DNA of 64,000 nt, taken from contig NC_063153.1 of the NCBI RefSeq assembly GCF_020921035.1, forward strand, positions 15,128,001 through 15,192,000. Direction: 5' to 3'. Positions within the stretch are counted from its first letter, which is position 1. Each line of letters starts with the position of its first letter. The position numbers were made by a program, and so were the translations under genes. The notes below the pieces were generated by a model. It was not told the DNA's origin and ran no database searches. It saw nothing but the letters and a program-made list of their open reading frames with translations. Shown here piece by piece: positions 1 to 10,334 of the stretch. This stretch comes from Rhodamnia argentea (Eukaryota > Streptophyta > Magnoliopsida > Myrtales > Myrtaceae).

Positions 1-1655
1 GTTTTTTTTAATTTTTTTCAAAAAGCTCTTTTTTTTTTAATGGGCAGCGAAAGGAATGGGCCGGTAGGGATTCATCGTGTGTGAGAGAGAAATTTTAGAG
101 GACTCGGAAGAATGCATACAGCGCTCGGCTACAAATCCTTATCATGCCACACAATGTTGAAGACAAGTTTGATCCTCTTCCCCCTTGTTATCATGTGGAG
201 AGTCATCACTTGTATCATATTTTTTGTCTTTCGAGTTAGTAAACAACGTTTTCACACGCTAGACGTCGAACAATGAGGTCCAAAATCTGCCTTAACAGAA
301 TCCATAGTCCACACGACATATCAGGACTCCGACATCAAATAAATCGAAGCAGTTCGAATCGAACGTAACTTCGTTAACTCCGTCCAATAAATTTATTTAA
401 CATCGCGCTGCTTAAAATGTGAGATATTAGGTACAAACAAAGCATTGCACCGTGTGCCTCTCTCTATCTTTTTCCATCAATTTACACAGGACGGTGCCAT
501 TTCTACCACCATATGAGTAAGTGCACCTCCTTTTCTCTAAAAAGATAAAATTGGCCTCAATCATTCAGGCACAATCAGCAAGGTGGACCCTCACCCAAGC
601 GAAGTTCGGCAAGGCTGCCCAGGCCTTGGCGAGGGTCAGCCTCGCCACATCCGGCCTCATCCTCACCCAAGCGTGGACCGGCAAGGTCGACCCTTGCCGG
701 TTGAATATTGGCAAAAAGAAAAGGGAAAGAAAAAAAATTTTAATAAAATAAAATAAAATATTATTAAAAAATTACTAACGCCGGCTCCGGTCGTGCCATG
801 TAAGACAGTCATCGTCTACGTTAGAGGTTTCTAGTCAAAATTAGCCGGATGGACTGAATTGATAAAATTAAAAAAAGATTTAGAACTAAACTAGTTCAAC
901 TAAAATGTTTATGATCGAATTAGTACCAACAAATAGGTTTATGACTTTTCTAGTACTTTTTCCCTTTGATTTTTGCTTCAAGAAATTGATAGTTTTATAT
1001 AAAGCTAATTTGATTTGGGCTCACGAGGCATTTGTTTACTAGACCGATTACTTATTTAATAGTTATGCTTGTAATTTCGTCATTAAAGCGGGTCCGATCG
1101 ATTGTCCGTCCTAATAAGTGATAAGAGACTGAATTATTGAGTAGTGACGACTAAGGAGCACTTTACATTGCCTGGATCTCACTTCCAAAAGCAAGACAAG
1201 GACATAGAAGAGTGTTCTCAAAAAGGGGGGAAAGGCATCTAAGGATTCCAATGAAATAAACATTGGCTTATTAGTTACGTCGGCATATTATCTTTTCTCT
1301 TGGCCAGGATTCAAATACAACAGTGAAGGAAAGCACCTTGTTGAACAAGAGTGGCATACCGAAAAAGACTTTGTTGTCCAAAATGAAGTTGTGTTCTTGC
1401 CATGTTGGTGTTTATGTGCCAGGATTAGTACCCTAAACGGTCGACTTGTGCTCTTCGACGAAGCCTCGACATCTGCAATTCCATTGTTTTGCCGAGCCCA
1501 AGTTGTACCGGAGCCGATCTGCAGCGCTTCGGGTTAAGTCCGGTCAGTGTTCAGTTTAAGATATTGGACTTCCAGGGTGCACATTTTGTTGCATGATACA
1601 GTGCTATCTCTGGGACTGGGTCCTTGCCGTCTCGGCCCTCGTGGTTAAGCTTGCC
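1..1655. other. Upstream intergenic region of the NPF gene, repeat-bearing
   Basis: No gene is recognised here. Positions 560-700 hold a GC-rich block with repeated 'aggcttggc/gcgagggtc' wording, flanked by AT-rich DNA. Short reading frames in it look like chance. Positions 760-963 match the end of a dispersed element described separately. From about 970 to 1655 the sequence is single-copy-looking and probably contains the distal promoter of the transporter gene. I see nothing else that can be named. Confidence 0.5.
760..963. repeat. Terminal arm of dispersed repeat family A
   Basis: This stretch matches positions 31060-31229 in the same orientation. Both have 'gccgg..gtgcca' followed by a block with 'gactgaatt', then 'ggtttatgact', and both end in a TTTTCCC-like terminus. 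The other end of this copy was not found and may be lost or outside the window. It is probably the right arm of a non-autonomous DNA transposon. Confidence 0.55.
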
Positions 1656-1662
1656 TATATTA
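1656..1662 (+). promoter_or_regulatory. Likely TATA box of the NPF gene
   Basis: A TATATTA motif lies about 270 bases upstream of the chosen start codon. With transcription starting about 30 bases downstream, the leader would be roughly 240 nt and would include the (CT)n tract at 1852-1872. This is inferred from motif and position only. Confidence 0.4.
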
Positions 1663-1851
1663 AGATTCCGTTTCCACTTTATTCCAGTCCAGGAGAAGCA
1701 TCAGACACAGCTAAACACCAAGAGAGGTTTTTTATAATGCAAAATGTTAATTCGGTCGTGGTAAAATCTAAGCTGTCGGATGACCAATATAATGGAAATG
1801 GAAACCATCCCTTGTTTTCATCCCTGATACACGGCAAAAGCTGCCTGACCA

Positions 1852-1872
1852 TCTCTCTCTCTCTCTCTCTCT
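1852..1872 (+). repeat. (CT)n tract in the NPF leader
   Basis: About ten CT repeats lie some 57 bases before the start codon of the transporter. CT/GA tracts in 5' leaders are common in plant genes. Similar tracts lie upstream of the ROP and RopGEF genes in this window. Confidence 0.8.
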
Positions 1873-1928
1873 TTCTCCAGGAATTTCAATCTCAGGCCCT
1901 GAGTCCTGGAAACAGCACAGAGAGAGCC

Positions 1929-4818
1929 ATGGAGATTGCTTCAGACAAAGCCAGGGAAGCCAAGCAGGTCACAAGCAAAAAGGGTGGACTCAAGACCATT
2001 CCCTTCATCATAGGTCACTTTCTTGATCGATACAGTTCTCTGTCATCTGCTCACAAGTCACAAGCAGAGTGTTCTTGTGTTGAACTACTTCATTTTTTAG
2101 TTCAGTCTATGTGTTCTTGGAGATTGTTTTGATGATCTGACGATAAATTTCGTGAATTGAATTGTTGATGCAGCAAATGAGATATTGGAGAAGGTTGCTG
2201 GGTACGGGCTACTTCCAAATATGATTTTGTACTTGATTTATGAGTATCGCTTCGATGCCGCTTCGGGTGCAAATGTCCTCTTCTTGTGGTTGGCCATAAC
2301 GAACTTCATGCCCACTCTAGGCGCTTTTCTTTCCGACTCTTGCTTGGGGCGGTTCCGTGTCATCGGGTTCGGATCGATCATCAGCCTTCTTGTAAGCACC
2401 GCCTGCGAGTGTGTTCCAAAGCAAAAGAACTTAGTTTCACTGTACGAGTGTTTGATCATGATTTTCTCTTTCTTATGTCCCCTTTGATAATTTGTTGTCC
2501 TCTCATTAGGGAATGACCCTGTTGTGGTTGACAGCCCTTCTCCGAGACGCCCAGCCTCCGCCGTGCAACCCAAGGATCGAAACGTGCAAATCCCCAACTT
2601 GGGCGCAGCTCCTGCTTCTGTTTTCCTCTTTCGCCCTCATGTCCATCGGGGCTGGCGGGATCAGGTCGTGCTCGATGGTCTTTGGGGCGGATCAGATCGA
2701 CAATCCTGATAACCCCAAGAACGGGCGGATCCTGCAGACGTTCTTTAACTGGTACTATGCGTCAGTCGGGATCTCGATCGCGATTGCAATAATCATGATA
2801 GTTGACATCCAGAACTCGCGCGGTTGGGTGGTCGGATTCGCGGTTCCGGCGGGGCTTATGCTGGTCTCGGCTGTGAGCTTCTTCCTGGGATCTTCACTCT
2901 ATGTCAAAGTGAAGGCAAACAAGAGCCTCTTCACCGGCCTTGCTCAGAGCATGGTAGCCGCCTGGAAAAAGAGGCACTTGGAGATCCCCAGCATGGATCA
3001 TGATGCAACGTATTACCATCTTAAGGGCTCCAAAATTACCACACCAAGCGAGAAACTGAGGCAAGTATTTACTCGGAATTCAGATTTTTGAACCCGTTAA
3101 GATATATTTTCGTGTAACCTTTCCGATAATCATGCCATGCTTGGATTTCGAAGTTATGACGATATCGATAAAAGCGCTGTGTCGTGCCGTGTGTTGGGAC
3201 TTTGGTCTCCAAATCCCATAAGAAGGTGAATGACAAGTGAGGGATGGAACAAATCCCATGTTGGATAGAAGAGTTATTGAGAGATGGGTTCAAATATATG
3301 AATCTTATAAATGAGTTTGGGCCTCAAGGGGCATCTCACTTTTGTGGAAGGGAGAGAACCTAGGCTTTGCTAAGGTTGACCAACTCGCGCGCGCTGCCGC
3401 CGCCCCCCCGTCGGCTCGGGCTCGAGTCCGAACGGACATATTCGTTCTTAACCGCTTCCTTGCCTATTTCACGACTCTTTGTTCTTAACCACTTCACTGC
3501 CTATTTTGTCATTCTTTCTTCATCATCGTCATTTCTGTGCGATTGTTCTGAAAAGTTGAGTTCGAAGATTTCCTATTGGAGTAGTGCCGCTTCATAGGAA
3601 AGGTAATCCGTTCTATCCTGGGAGACAATTGTCCAACGACCTTGGGTACCAGTGGAGGGGACAAATTGTCTTAAGAACACAACGTGAATTCGTTAGACTC
3701 GGATTATCCATTTGCATTTGGATTACTCACCGGCATTCAATTTCTGATTTGTCTATCAACTCTTTTATGCGTATATATACACATAGGTTCTAACACCGTG
3801 TTCTAGTTAAGTCTAAATTTAATATGATATGATACCGGCGCAAAGATATGAATCGACGCGGATTATCAGTTAGCGGATGGAAGATTGAGCCTGTTATTTC
3901 TCTTTCCACAGTTTCCTAAACAGGGCTTGCCTTATAAACAACCCTGAGAAGGACCTGGACGCTGACGGACTGGCCGTAGATCCGTGGAGACTCTGCACAA
4001 TCCAGCAAGTTGAGGTGCTCAAAGCCCTCATCAAAGTCCTTCCCATTTGGTCCACCGGCATCATCATCGGCGTGACCATAAGCCAGGGCGCGTTCCCGGT
4101 CCTCCAGGCGAAGACCATGGACCGGCACTTCCTCTTCGGCCTCAAAATCCCGCCGGGCTCCTTCGGCATCTTCAGCCTCCTGACCCTCACGATATGGGTG
4201 GCGCTCTACGACAGGATCATCATCCCCCTGGTCTCGAAGCTGACCAGCCGGCCCGGCGGGCTCACCTACAAGGAGCGGATGGGGATCGGGCTCCTCATCT
4301 CCTGTGTGGGCATGTTCGTGTCGGCGGCGGTGGAGCACAGGCGGCGAGCCGAGGCGATCCGGGAAGGGCTGGCCCAGAACCCGGCCGGGGTCCTGAAGAT
4401 GTCAGCAATGTGGATTGTCCCGCAGCACTGCTTGACTGGGCTGGCGGAGGCATTCAACGCGATCGGGCAAATCGAGTTCTACTACTCCCAGTTCCCCAAG
4501 AGCATGGCGAGCATCGCGGTGGCGCTGCTCACCCTGGGAATGGCCGTGGGCAACGTGGCGGCGAGCCTGATCGTGAGCATCTTGGACCACCTGAGCAGGA
4601 GGAGTAGGAACGGGACGTGGATCTCCACGAACGTGAACGAGGGTCACTACGACTATTACTACTGGATCTTGGCGGGCTTGAGCGTGATCAATTTCTGCTA
4701 CTACCTTGTGTGCGCTTGGGCCTATGAGGGGGGTGAGGAGCGGAAGATTTGGGATGAGGACGGATCGGAGGATGATCTAGAGATTGATCGAGTGTCTCCG
4801 ATGAGAATTCATGCTTGA
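1929..4818 (+). CDS. NRT1/PTR family transporter, NPF1-like
   Basis: Proton-coupled membrane transporter of the NPF (NRT1/PTR) family. The best resemblance is to the NPF1.1/NPF1.2 group, known as nitrate and hormone transporters, but the substrate cannot be read from sequence. Exons are 1929-2013, 2174-2391, 2510-3060 and 3912-4818. They join in frame to 586 residues, the usual length for the family. The start gives MEIASDKAREAK; in-frame upstream ATGs exist but do not look like family sequence. The E-x-x-E-K proton-coupling motif is at residues 31-35 (EILEK), followed by typical hydrophobic helices and a charged central loop. The third intron needs a GC donor (AG|GCAAGT at 3061) because the nearby GT would break frame; it also carries a solo LTR. 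The C-terminal part (ALIKVLPIWSTGI through FNAIGQIEFYYSQFPKSM) is strongly conserved. Confidence 0.93.
3192..3795. mobile_element. Solo LTR of a retrotransposon in NPF intron 3
   Basis: The 604 bp segment begins TGTTGGGAC and ends GGTTCTAACA, the TG...CA termini of an LTR. It is flanked by identical 5 bp copies, CCGTG at 3187-3191 and CCGTG at 3796-3800, as expected of retrotransposon integration. No internal coding region, primer site or second LTR is present, so it is a solo LTR left by recombination. Without it the intron would be about 240 bp, ordinary for this family. The length and termini fit a Ty1/copia LTR, but the superfamily is inferred. Both splice sites lie outside the insertion. 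Confidence 0.85.
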
Positions 4819-5329
4819 TTTTTGTTAATTTAGCGCTACATGATGCCGATGTTTCAGCTAAGTGTATGACCGGTTGATGCATGATATACCAAGTACGTAC
4901 TTAAACGATTTCCTTGCTTGTTGGATCTCCTTATAAACGAGGGATCGGATTATCAATAAGGTGTCGAAAATTCGAGTAACTCCAACCAATAAATTCAGAG
5001 GGGCGAAATGGATTTGACCCATTTTCCTGAGCGGCAAAGTATACAGTACATCCATCGTCGTCTTGCCTTTGTTTTAATTTGTGGCTCTTTTGTGATTTGT
5101 GCACCTCGATTCGGCTAGGATTGAGACGTGCGAATACTCGAACATTTTTCGACCAAAAAAGATTACTCAAACATTTGGAATAGTGTAAATTTTGTGGAGT
5201 GGGTTAAGAGCAAATGTCTGGCCTGTTAGAACTCTGTGCTCCAAAAGCGATCAATAGCTACCGGTGGAAGACCGCCTGACTGGCGTCGAAATTTAGAGGT
5301 GTCAAAATGCATTGAAAATCCATATTTTT

Positions 5330-5990
5330 AACTCATATTCAATGTCTGATAAAAAAAAAATTCATATCCAATTGGATAGGTCAAATATGGATTAATCGAG
5401 TTTTACTAAATGGGTCGTTAACGGGGTTGAGTTGTAAGACTTGCTTATGTATAGATTATGAATGAGTTTGTCCTTTAACCCATTTACAACACATTAACAA
5501 CCCGTTTAGCTTATAAAGTTTATTAATTGAGTTTACCCATTCATGAAATGTCATCTTCTTGAACATTTTTCATATTTTATATTTTTACTTGTCCGTTTTT
5601 GAAATTTTTAGTCTTCTTTTTTTGTTTTTCTTTGTTTCTTTTGCTTTTTTTTCCCTCCTCGGAAGTCCCGTGAGAGCCAGCTGACCCTCGCCGGTCGGAG
5701 GCAAGGGTTCCATCCCTCGCTTTTGGTCGGCCGGCGACCCTCATGGGATTTATAAAGAAAAAAAAATAGAAAAAATAATTTTAAAAAAAATCATTGAAAT
5801 TGTTCAATAGATTTGAATGGCGTGAAAGTATTCTTTTAATTTATAAGAAATTTTTTTTTCTAGATGGGGTTAAATATGAAAGTGTTTTGAGTAATGTGGG
5901 TTGATTTGGATATGAACCATTAAATTTGTATTACATGAAAATGGATCGAAATAGGTTAAATTTACAACAACTAGTTTCTAACTACCACTA
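5330..5990. repeat. AT-rich arms around a GC-rich centre, probable DNA transposon remnant
   Basis: The AT-rich flanks contain partly inverted wording ('atggattaatcgag' and 'ggttgatttggatatg'). They surround a GC-rich block at 5655-5750 with 'gaccctcgccggtcgg'. This layout matches the other non-autonomous elements in the window. I could not fix the ends or find a target-site duplication. Confidence 0.35.
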
Positions 5991-5996
5991 AGTTAA

Positions 5997-6082
5997 AGCT
6001 ACTCACCACACGGTCTAGCTACCTCTTCAGTTGTTTTTCAGCTACACACCACAAGGTCTAACTACCCCTTCATGTCTTTTTC
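5997..6082. repeat. Two 43 bp tandem repeats
   Basis: The unit 'agctac.caccaca.ggtct' plus a tail ending 'tttttc' occurs twice in direct order with a 43 base period and a few substitutions. No function is evident. Confidence 0.7.
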
Positions 6083-6239
6083 AGCCAACAATAATCTAGG
6101 AAAAAATCGAGGCTGATGAAGGCAATACTGGAAAAGGGAAGAGAGAGAGAGAGAGAGAGAAGTGGACTCCTTATAAAAAAAGGTATTGGCACGTAGAAAA
6201 CTTTCAATCACCGTACTTAATCTTCAAGAAAATTGTCTA

Positions 6240-6495
6240 ATGAGTCATAAATCTATCCTAAAGATGTCGGTTTAGTTCTAATTTTTTTAAATTTTACCAA
6301 TTTAGTCCAAAGTATTTGCGTGAAATTCTAATATAATTCTTTTGGCCAATTTTTATCCGAAATCGCTAACATGGAGAAATGTACTAGGACTGATTTGGAA
6401 TTTTGGGCAAAGAGTTTGCACTAAACTGGAAAAATTAGAAAGTTCATGACAAAATCGGCATATAAAGAATAGTTTTAGGACTAGCTGAGTAATTC
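6240..6495. repeat. Diverged fragment of repeat family A
   Basis: Contains the family's recurring wording: 'aatttagtcc', 'ggccaatttttatcc', 'taggactgatttgg', and a terminus resembling 'attctcccc'. It is more diverged than the copies near 28.3 and 31.2 kb. Ends are not defined. Confidence 0.4.
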
Positions 6496-6717
6496 TCCCC
6501 TTAATTTCTTACCTTGCTTATGACCGAGCAATCAATTCAAGAATTCAGAGTCCAGCGAACATTGCATTTTGATCGCGTCACGGATAAGTTTCGTTTTTCC
6601 CCATGCACGTCGACACATGATTGTGCACCACATGCTAGATGAACAAATCAAGTTAATCAAGCATTCTCCGACTATTTTAAGACAATAATCCTCCAATTAT
6701 ATAGGCCTTAGAAATAA

Positions 6718-6805
6718 TCGGGTAAAAATAGGAAGATCCATTCAAACCTACCCAATAAAGCTCATAAATAAAAGCACAAAATTAATAATTTCCACTTCTA
6801 ATTAA
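6718..6805. repeat. Partial copy of the peroxiredoxin promoter segment
   Basis: About 90 bases match 9982-10072 in the same orientation. Shared wording includes 'ataggaaga', 'ttcaaac.ttaccca', 'cctcataa' and 'attaataattcca'. The second copy lies just upstream of the peroxiredoxin TATA box. The two copies are about 3.26 kb apart and diverged. Confidence 0.6.
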
Positions 6806-7306
6806 TTGGAAATTTTGACACTAACGGCGCGTAAACTTTTGTCCTATCATGCAATGTTATTCTGAAACTTCAAATTCAACCTAAAACTTCTATTCTTTCT
6901 ATTACCTTCTTACCTTTTTGGTCTTCACAAATATTACGATTAATACATTCAAGTATATTTTAGCTTATTATATCTATAATGATAAATAAAAATCTAAGAA
7001 TCTCGTTTAACGTTATAATAAACTGATAGTCTTTTAACTTTAAGGCAACTAGAGGTGATTGATTCTCAATCCGGTCTAATTCTATCTAGAAATTGAAAAC
7101 CAGGCCACTTGATCTTAGAACTAAATCGACTAGTCCAACAGAACCTATAGACGCCGAGCTCGCTAGCCAAGTCGAGGGCCCAACCCGTTAAAATATGTCT
7201 CAAGTTTGAGCCCAAAGCAAAAATCTAAATATTGTAAATTAAATATTTTCTATTTTGTCTTGATATCAAGTTAGACTCGTCCAAGCAAAATAGAGAAGGA
7301 ATATAT

Positions 7307-7976
7307 TGTCGGATTAATATTCGGATTCTGTAGATTTTGAATGGGACTAAATCTGCTTTTGAAATCCATCAATATCTATCCTTTTGAGTTGTTGGAGCCG
7401 GTCAACGAAAGTAAAAAAAGCAAAGTTGACTTCGTTGGCCGAATTCTGATGGGACTCCTTGGCCAAGTGGGACTCCATGCATTTATAAATATATTTCTTG
7501 AGGATAGTGAGGTAAGCCTTGCAGAGAAGTTGCAAGTGATGCCGTGAGCGCTTAAAAGCCAAAATGGAAGCACCGCATACGTGAGTGCTTGGAGCGCTGC
7601 TGTTGATTTGCAGAAAGACTTCATCGTGGGCTTTCGAAGTTTCAAGAATTACATCGGAAACAATTGGTGTTAAAGCTGATTAAATCTTGAAGTTAGATTT
7701 GTGTAATTTCTTTGCAAGATTGAAAGATTATTTCATTAGAAATTGAGGACTAAACATTATGTGTCTTATTGGATGTAATTGGGACTAGAAAATATTGAGA
7801 TTTTTTGAGTAACTCGAGTGTGGTTTGTAATTTTCGTGTATCGATTGATCTATAGTGGAATTCATTGCTGCTCTCCTCGTGGACGTAGGTCTCTACGATC
7901 AAACCACGTACATCCGGTATCCGATTTATTTTCTTGTTCTGTCTATTTATTGTTCGATCGCTTGTTCCGTGCAACA
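7307..7976. mobile_element. Probable copia-type LTR remnant
   Basis: The segment starts TGTCGGATTAATATTC and ends near TTGTTCCGTGCAACA, with promoter-like and terminator-like wording in between, typical of a plant Ty1/copia LTR. I found no matching target-site duplication and no tRNA primer site (a TGGTATCAGAGC-like motif) after it. It is probably a truncated or rearranged LTR and not an intact element. Confidence 0.5.
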
Positions 7977-7978
7977 CA

Positions 7979-8300
7979 ACCGATGAAGAAGTAGAGGAGA
8001 ATGGCCACATGAGGGTTGGGGTGGGAGGTGAACTACCGGGCGAGTGGGAGGCGGACGCAGAGGGTGGGGATGATGGGGACGTTGCTGAAGTGACTAATGT
8101 TGCGAACATTCTCAACACTCTGCGGGAGTTTGGGGTGGGGAGGGGAAGGGTCTGGCCAAAGGGGTGGGCGGAGAGGAGAGGGTTAAGGAGGGGGAGGTCC
8201 TTGAGAGTGACCAACACGGTGAGGGCGAGTCTACGAAGGGAGAGCTGGTAGGTCCAGGTGCGGAATAGTAGCAAGCGTGGAGGTGGAGACTCCATACACT
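7979..8300 (-). other. GC-rich, coding-like fragment of unknown origin
   Basis: The sequence abruptly becomes GC-rich right after the LTR remnant. On the minus strand a frame from about 8295 reads through the fragment and on into the LTR, rich in Ser, Pro and Leu. A second minus-strand frame overlaps it. Neither matches a family I recognise, and neither has a convincing start plus splice structure. It may be a captured gene fragment or a degraded exon. Confidence 0.3.
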
Positions 8301-10123
8301 TCTCCAGTATAGAGCTTCAGCTTTTTCATCTCTCTCTCTCTCTCCCACACCAACATTAGCGGAGATCACCGAATCCTTGGAAGCTTGCCGAGCCGCCCGA
8401 ATCGTAATCCGAACAACGAGAAGAGAGTTCGATCCCGTGACGTGACCATGGGAACTCTTCGACTCGTTCACTGGTCTTTGCTCTCGAGCGTGGATTTGCA
8501 TCAGTGGATGCTTGCTTTTGGCATATCTGTCCTCATCCGCCGGCCCGCATAGCTTCGAGCGCCATCCCCGTGGCGCCACGATCGCTTGGATCGAGACTTG
8601 TTTGAGGCAGTCCATGGTTGTTTGTACAAAAATGGTACATCTTCCTTATCCCACGTCAAAAAGATGGGACGGAGCACGAGAACTTATGAGTGAAAGGCTT
8701 TTCTAGTCTTTTAATTGAAGATAACAGGTTAAGTGAGTTGGGCGTGCGATAATGCATTAAAACCGGCACTAATTCAACGATCATTAATATTTTTTATTAA
8801 ATTTTGAAAGTATGGTAATAAATTAATTGTTGTGTCTTAGCGAAGCAATGCGACTATTACTTAATTAATTGTTATATCCTAATGAAGCAAGGCGACTATT
8901 CACAAAGGAGTTACAGTTTTTTTTCATTATTTTTAATTTTTAATTTTTAATTATGTCTAATGGTTATTATGGGATCTTTGAGCTTATGAAGATGTGTCCG
9001 AATTTATGGTTTTTTGATATGAAGAGTTGTGTCCAAATCTTAGTTTTTTCCAACACGAAAAATTCTATTCTTTTCCCTTACCAAAAAAAAAAAATTCTAT
9101 TCTTTTCGGAATAGCACGAAACATTGTGTTCTTTTCGCTGTTATATATTCAACGATTTTGTTCAATATTCAACAACTTCGACTTCTATTTTCGTTTCTCT
9201 AAAAAGAAATACAGCCATTGTTTCTAATTATTTCACTTGAGAGTTCATATGATGTTCTCATTCCTAGACTTTGTTGTATCCTAGGCAATTTTTACCGATA
9301 ATCTTTAACAACGTTGTGGGGTCTAATGATTCCTCAAAAAGAGTATTATCACGTTTCAATGTCTAATTCTATTTTTTTATTCCTGGAAATATCTCCCAAC
9401 AATCGACGGGATCAATCTCGATCTAAGGCTGTGAGGACTCAGGGATAGCCTCCATTGCCAATCACGAGGAGGTGGCAGCAAAGAGAAGAGATGGATGAGA
9501 GAGAGAGAGAGAGCTCCCTCAAGTTGACCCCAAATTATACTCATACACCAAAAATTATATTTATATCCGTGTGACACACTTATCATTGAGCACCATTAAA
9601 AATCCGACTAAACAGACGCCGAAAAGCAAACCGGATCGATATAACTCCCACATAGCTTAAGTGAGATAAAAGCGACGTTATTTTGACCAAAAAATCATAT
9701 GATTGAACTTTGACAGAGGATCAATGTGTCACATAGACACAAGTTCGGGATTTTTTTTGTCAAAAAAAAAAAGTTAAAGGCAAATGCGTCACAATAAGCA
9801 TACTTTGGGGTTTATGATGTCACAAAAATGCTCATGATAAATGTATTATAACGAGTATATATGAAATTTTTGACGACTCTCGGAATAGTTTGGGTATTTC
9901 CGTCAATTCTAACTTTCAAGTCGTGTGTGGAATCAATATAGGAATCTATATTGATGCAGCGCCGGCCGTCCTATATATAATGGGAATAAATAGGAAGAGT
10001 CGTTCAAACATTACCCAGTGAGGGCCTATGCCTCATAAGATAAAAAAGCAGAAATTAATAATTCCACTAAAACTCGTCTAACAAACCTCGCTCGCCGTCT
10101 CTCCATTCGTTGACCGATAACGA

Positions 10124-10132
10124 ACACGTGGC
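10124..10132 (+). promoter_or_regulatory. G-box/ABRE-like element upstream of peroxiredoxin
   Basis: ACACGTGGC contains a CACGTG core about 200 bases before the start codon and 95 bases before the TATA box. In plants this is a bZIP/bHLH binding site often linked to ABA or light response. A TTGACC W-box core lies just upstream near 10110. Regulation is inferred from motif and position only. Confidence 0.5.
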
Positions 10133-10223
10133 AGGCCCATTCCCCTGTTTCCGCCCGCACACGATAATACCTCCTCCGAGAGCCCGGACTCCAACCTACT
10201 CTATCAAATTCGACTCAATCCCC

Positions 10224-10230
10224 TATATAT
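10224..10230 (+). promoter_or_regulatory. TATA box of the peroxiredoxin gene
   Basis: TATATAT lies 111 bases before the start codon. The implied leader of about 80 nt is normal for plant genes, and no other TATA-like motif competes nearby. Confidence 0.6.
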
Positions 10231-10334
10231 CCGGATAGCGGATACGGACATCACTCCATATTTGCAGGCGCTCCACTTGGGAACCTTCGCTCGCCCGCTC
10301 TTCCACAGCCAGTCTCCGACCGCCACGCCCGATC

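Larger units (their letters stand above)
4819..10123. other. Repeat-rich intergenic region between NPF and peroxiredoxin
   Basis: No complete gene is recognised over 5.3 kb. The region contains an AT-rich element with a GC-rich centre (about 5330-5990), a short tandem duplication (5997-6082), a family A-like fragment (6240-6495), a copy of part of the peroxiredoxin promoter (6718-6805), an LTR remnant (7307-7976) and a GC-rich coding-like fragment (7979-8300). From 8700 to 9980 it is AT-rich with no recognisable gene. Confidence 0.6.

Noticed and set aside
3916-4338. Open frames on the opposite strand of the NPF last exon
   Set aside because: They overlap a well-conserved transporter exon and reflect its GC-rich third codon positions.
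7750-8295. 181-codon minus-strand frame as a gene
   Set aside because: It runs across the LTR end into unrelated GC-rich DNA and has no recognisable domain. It is kept only as a coding-like fragment.
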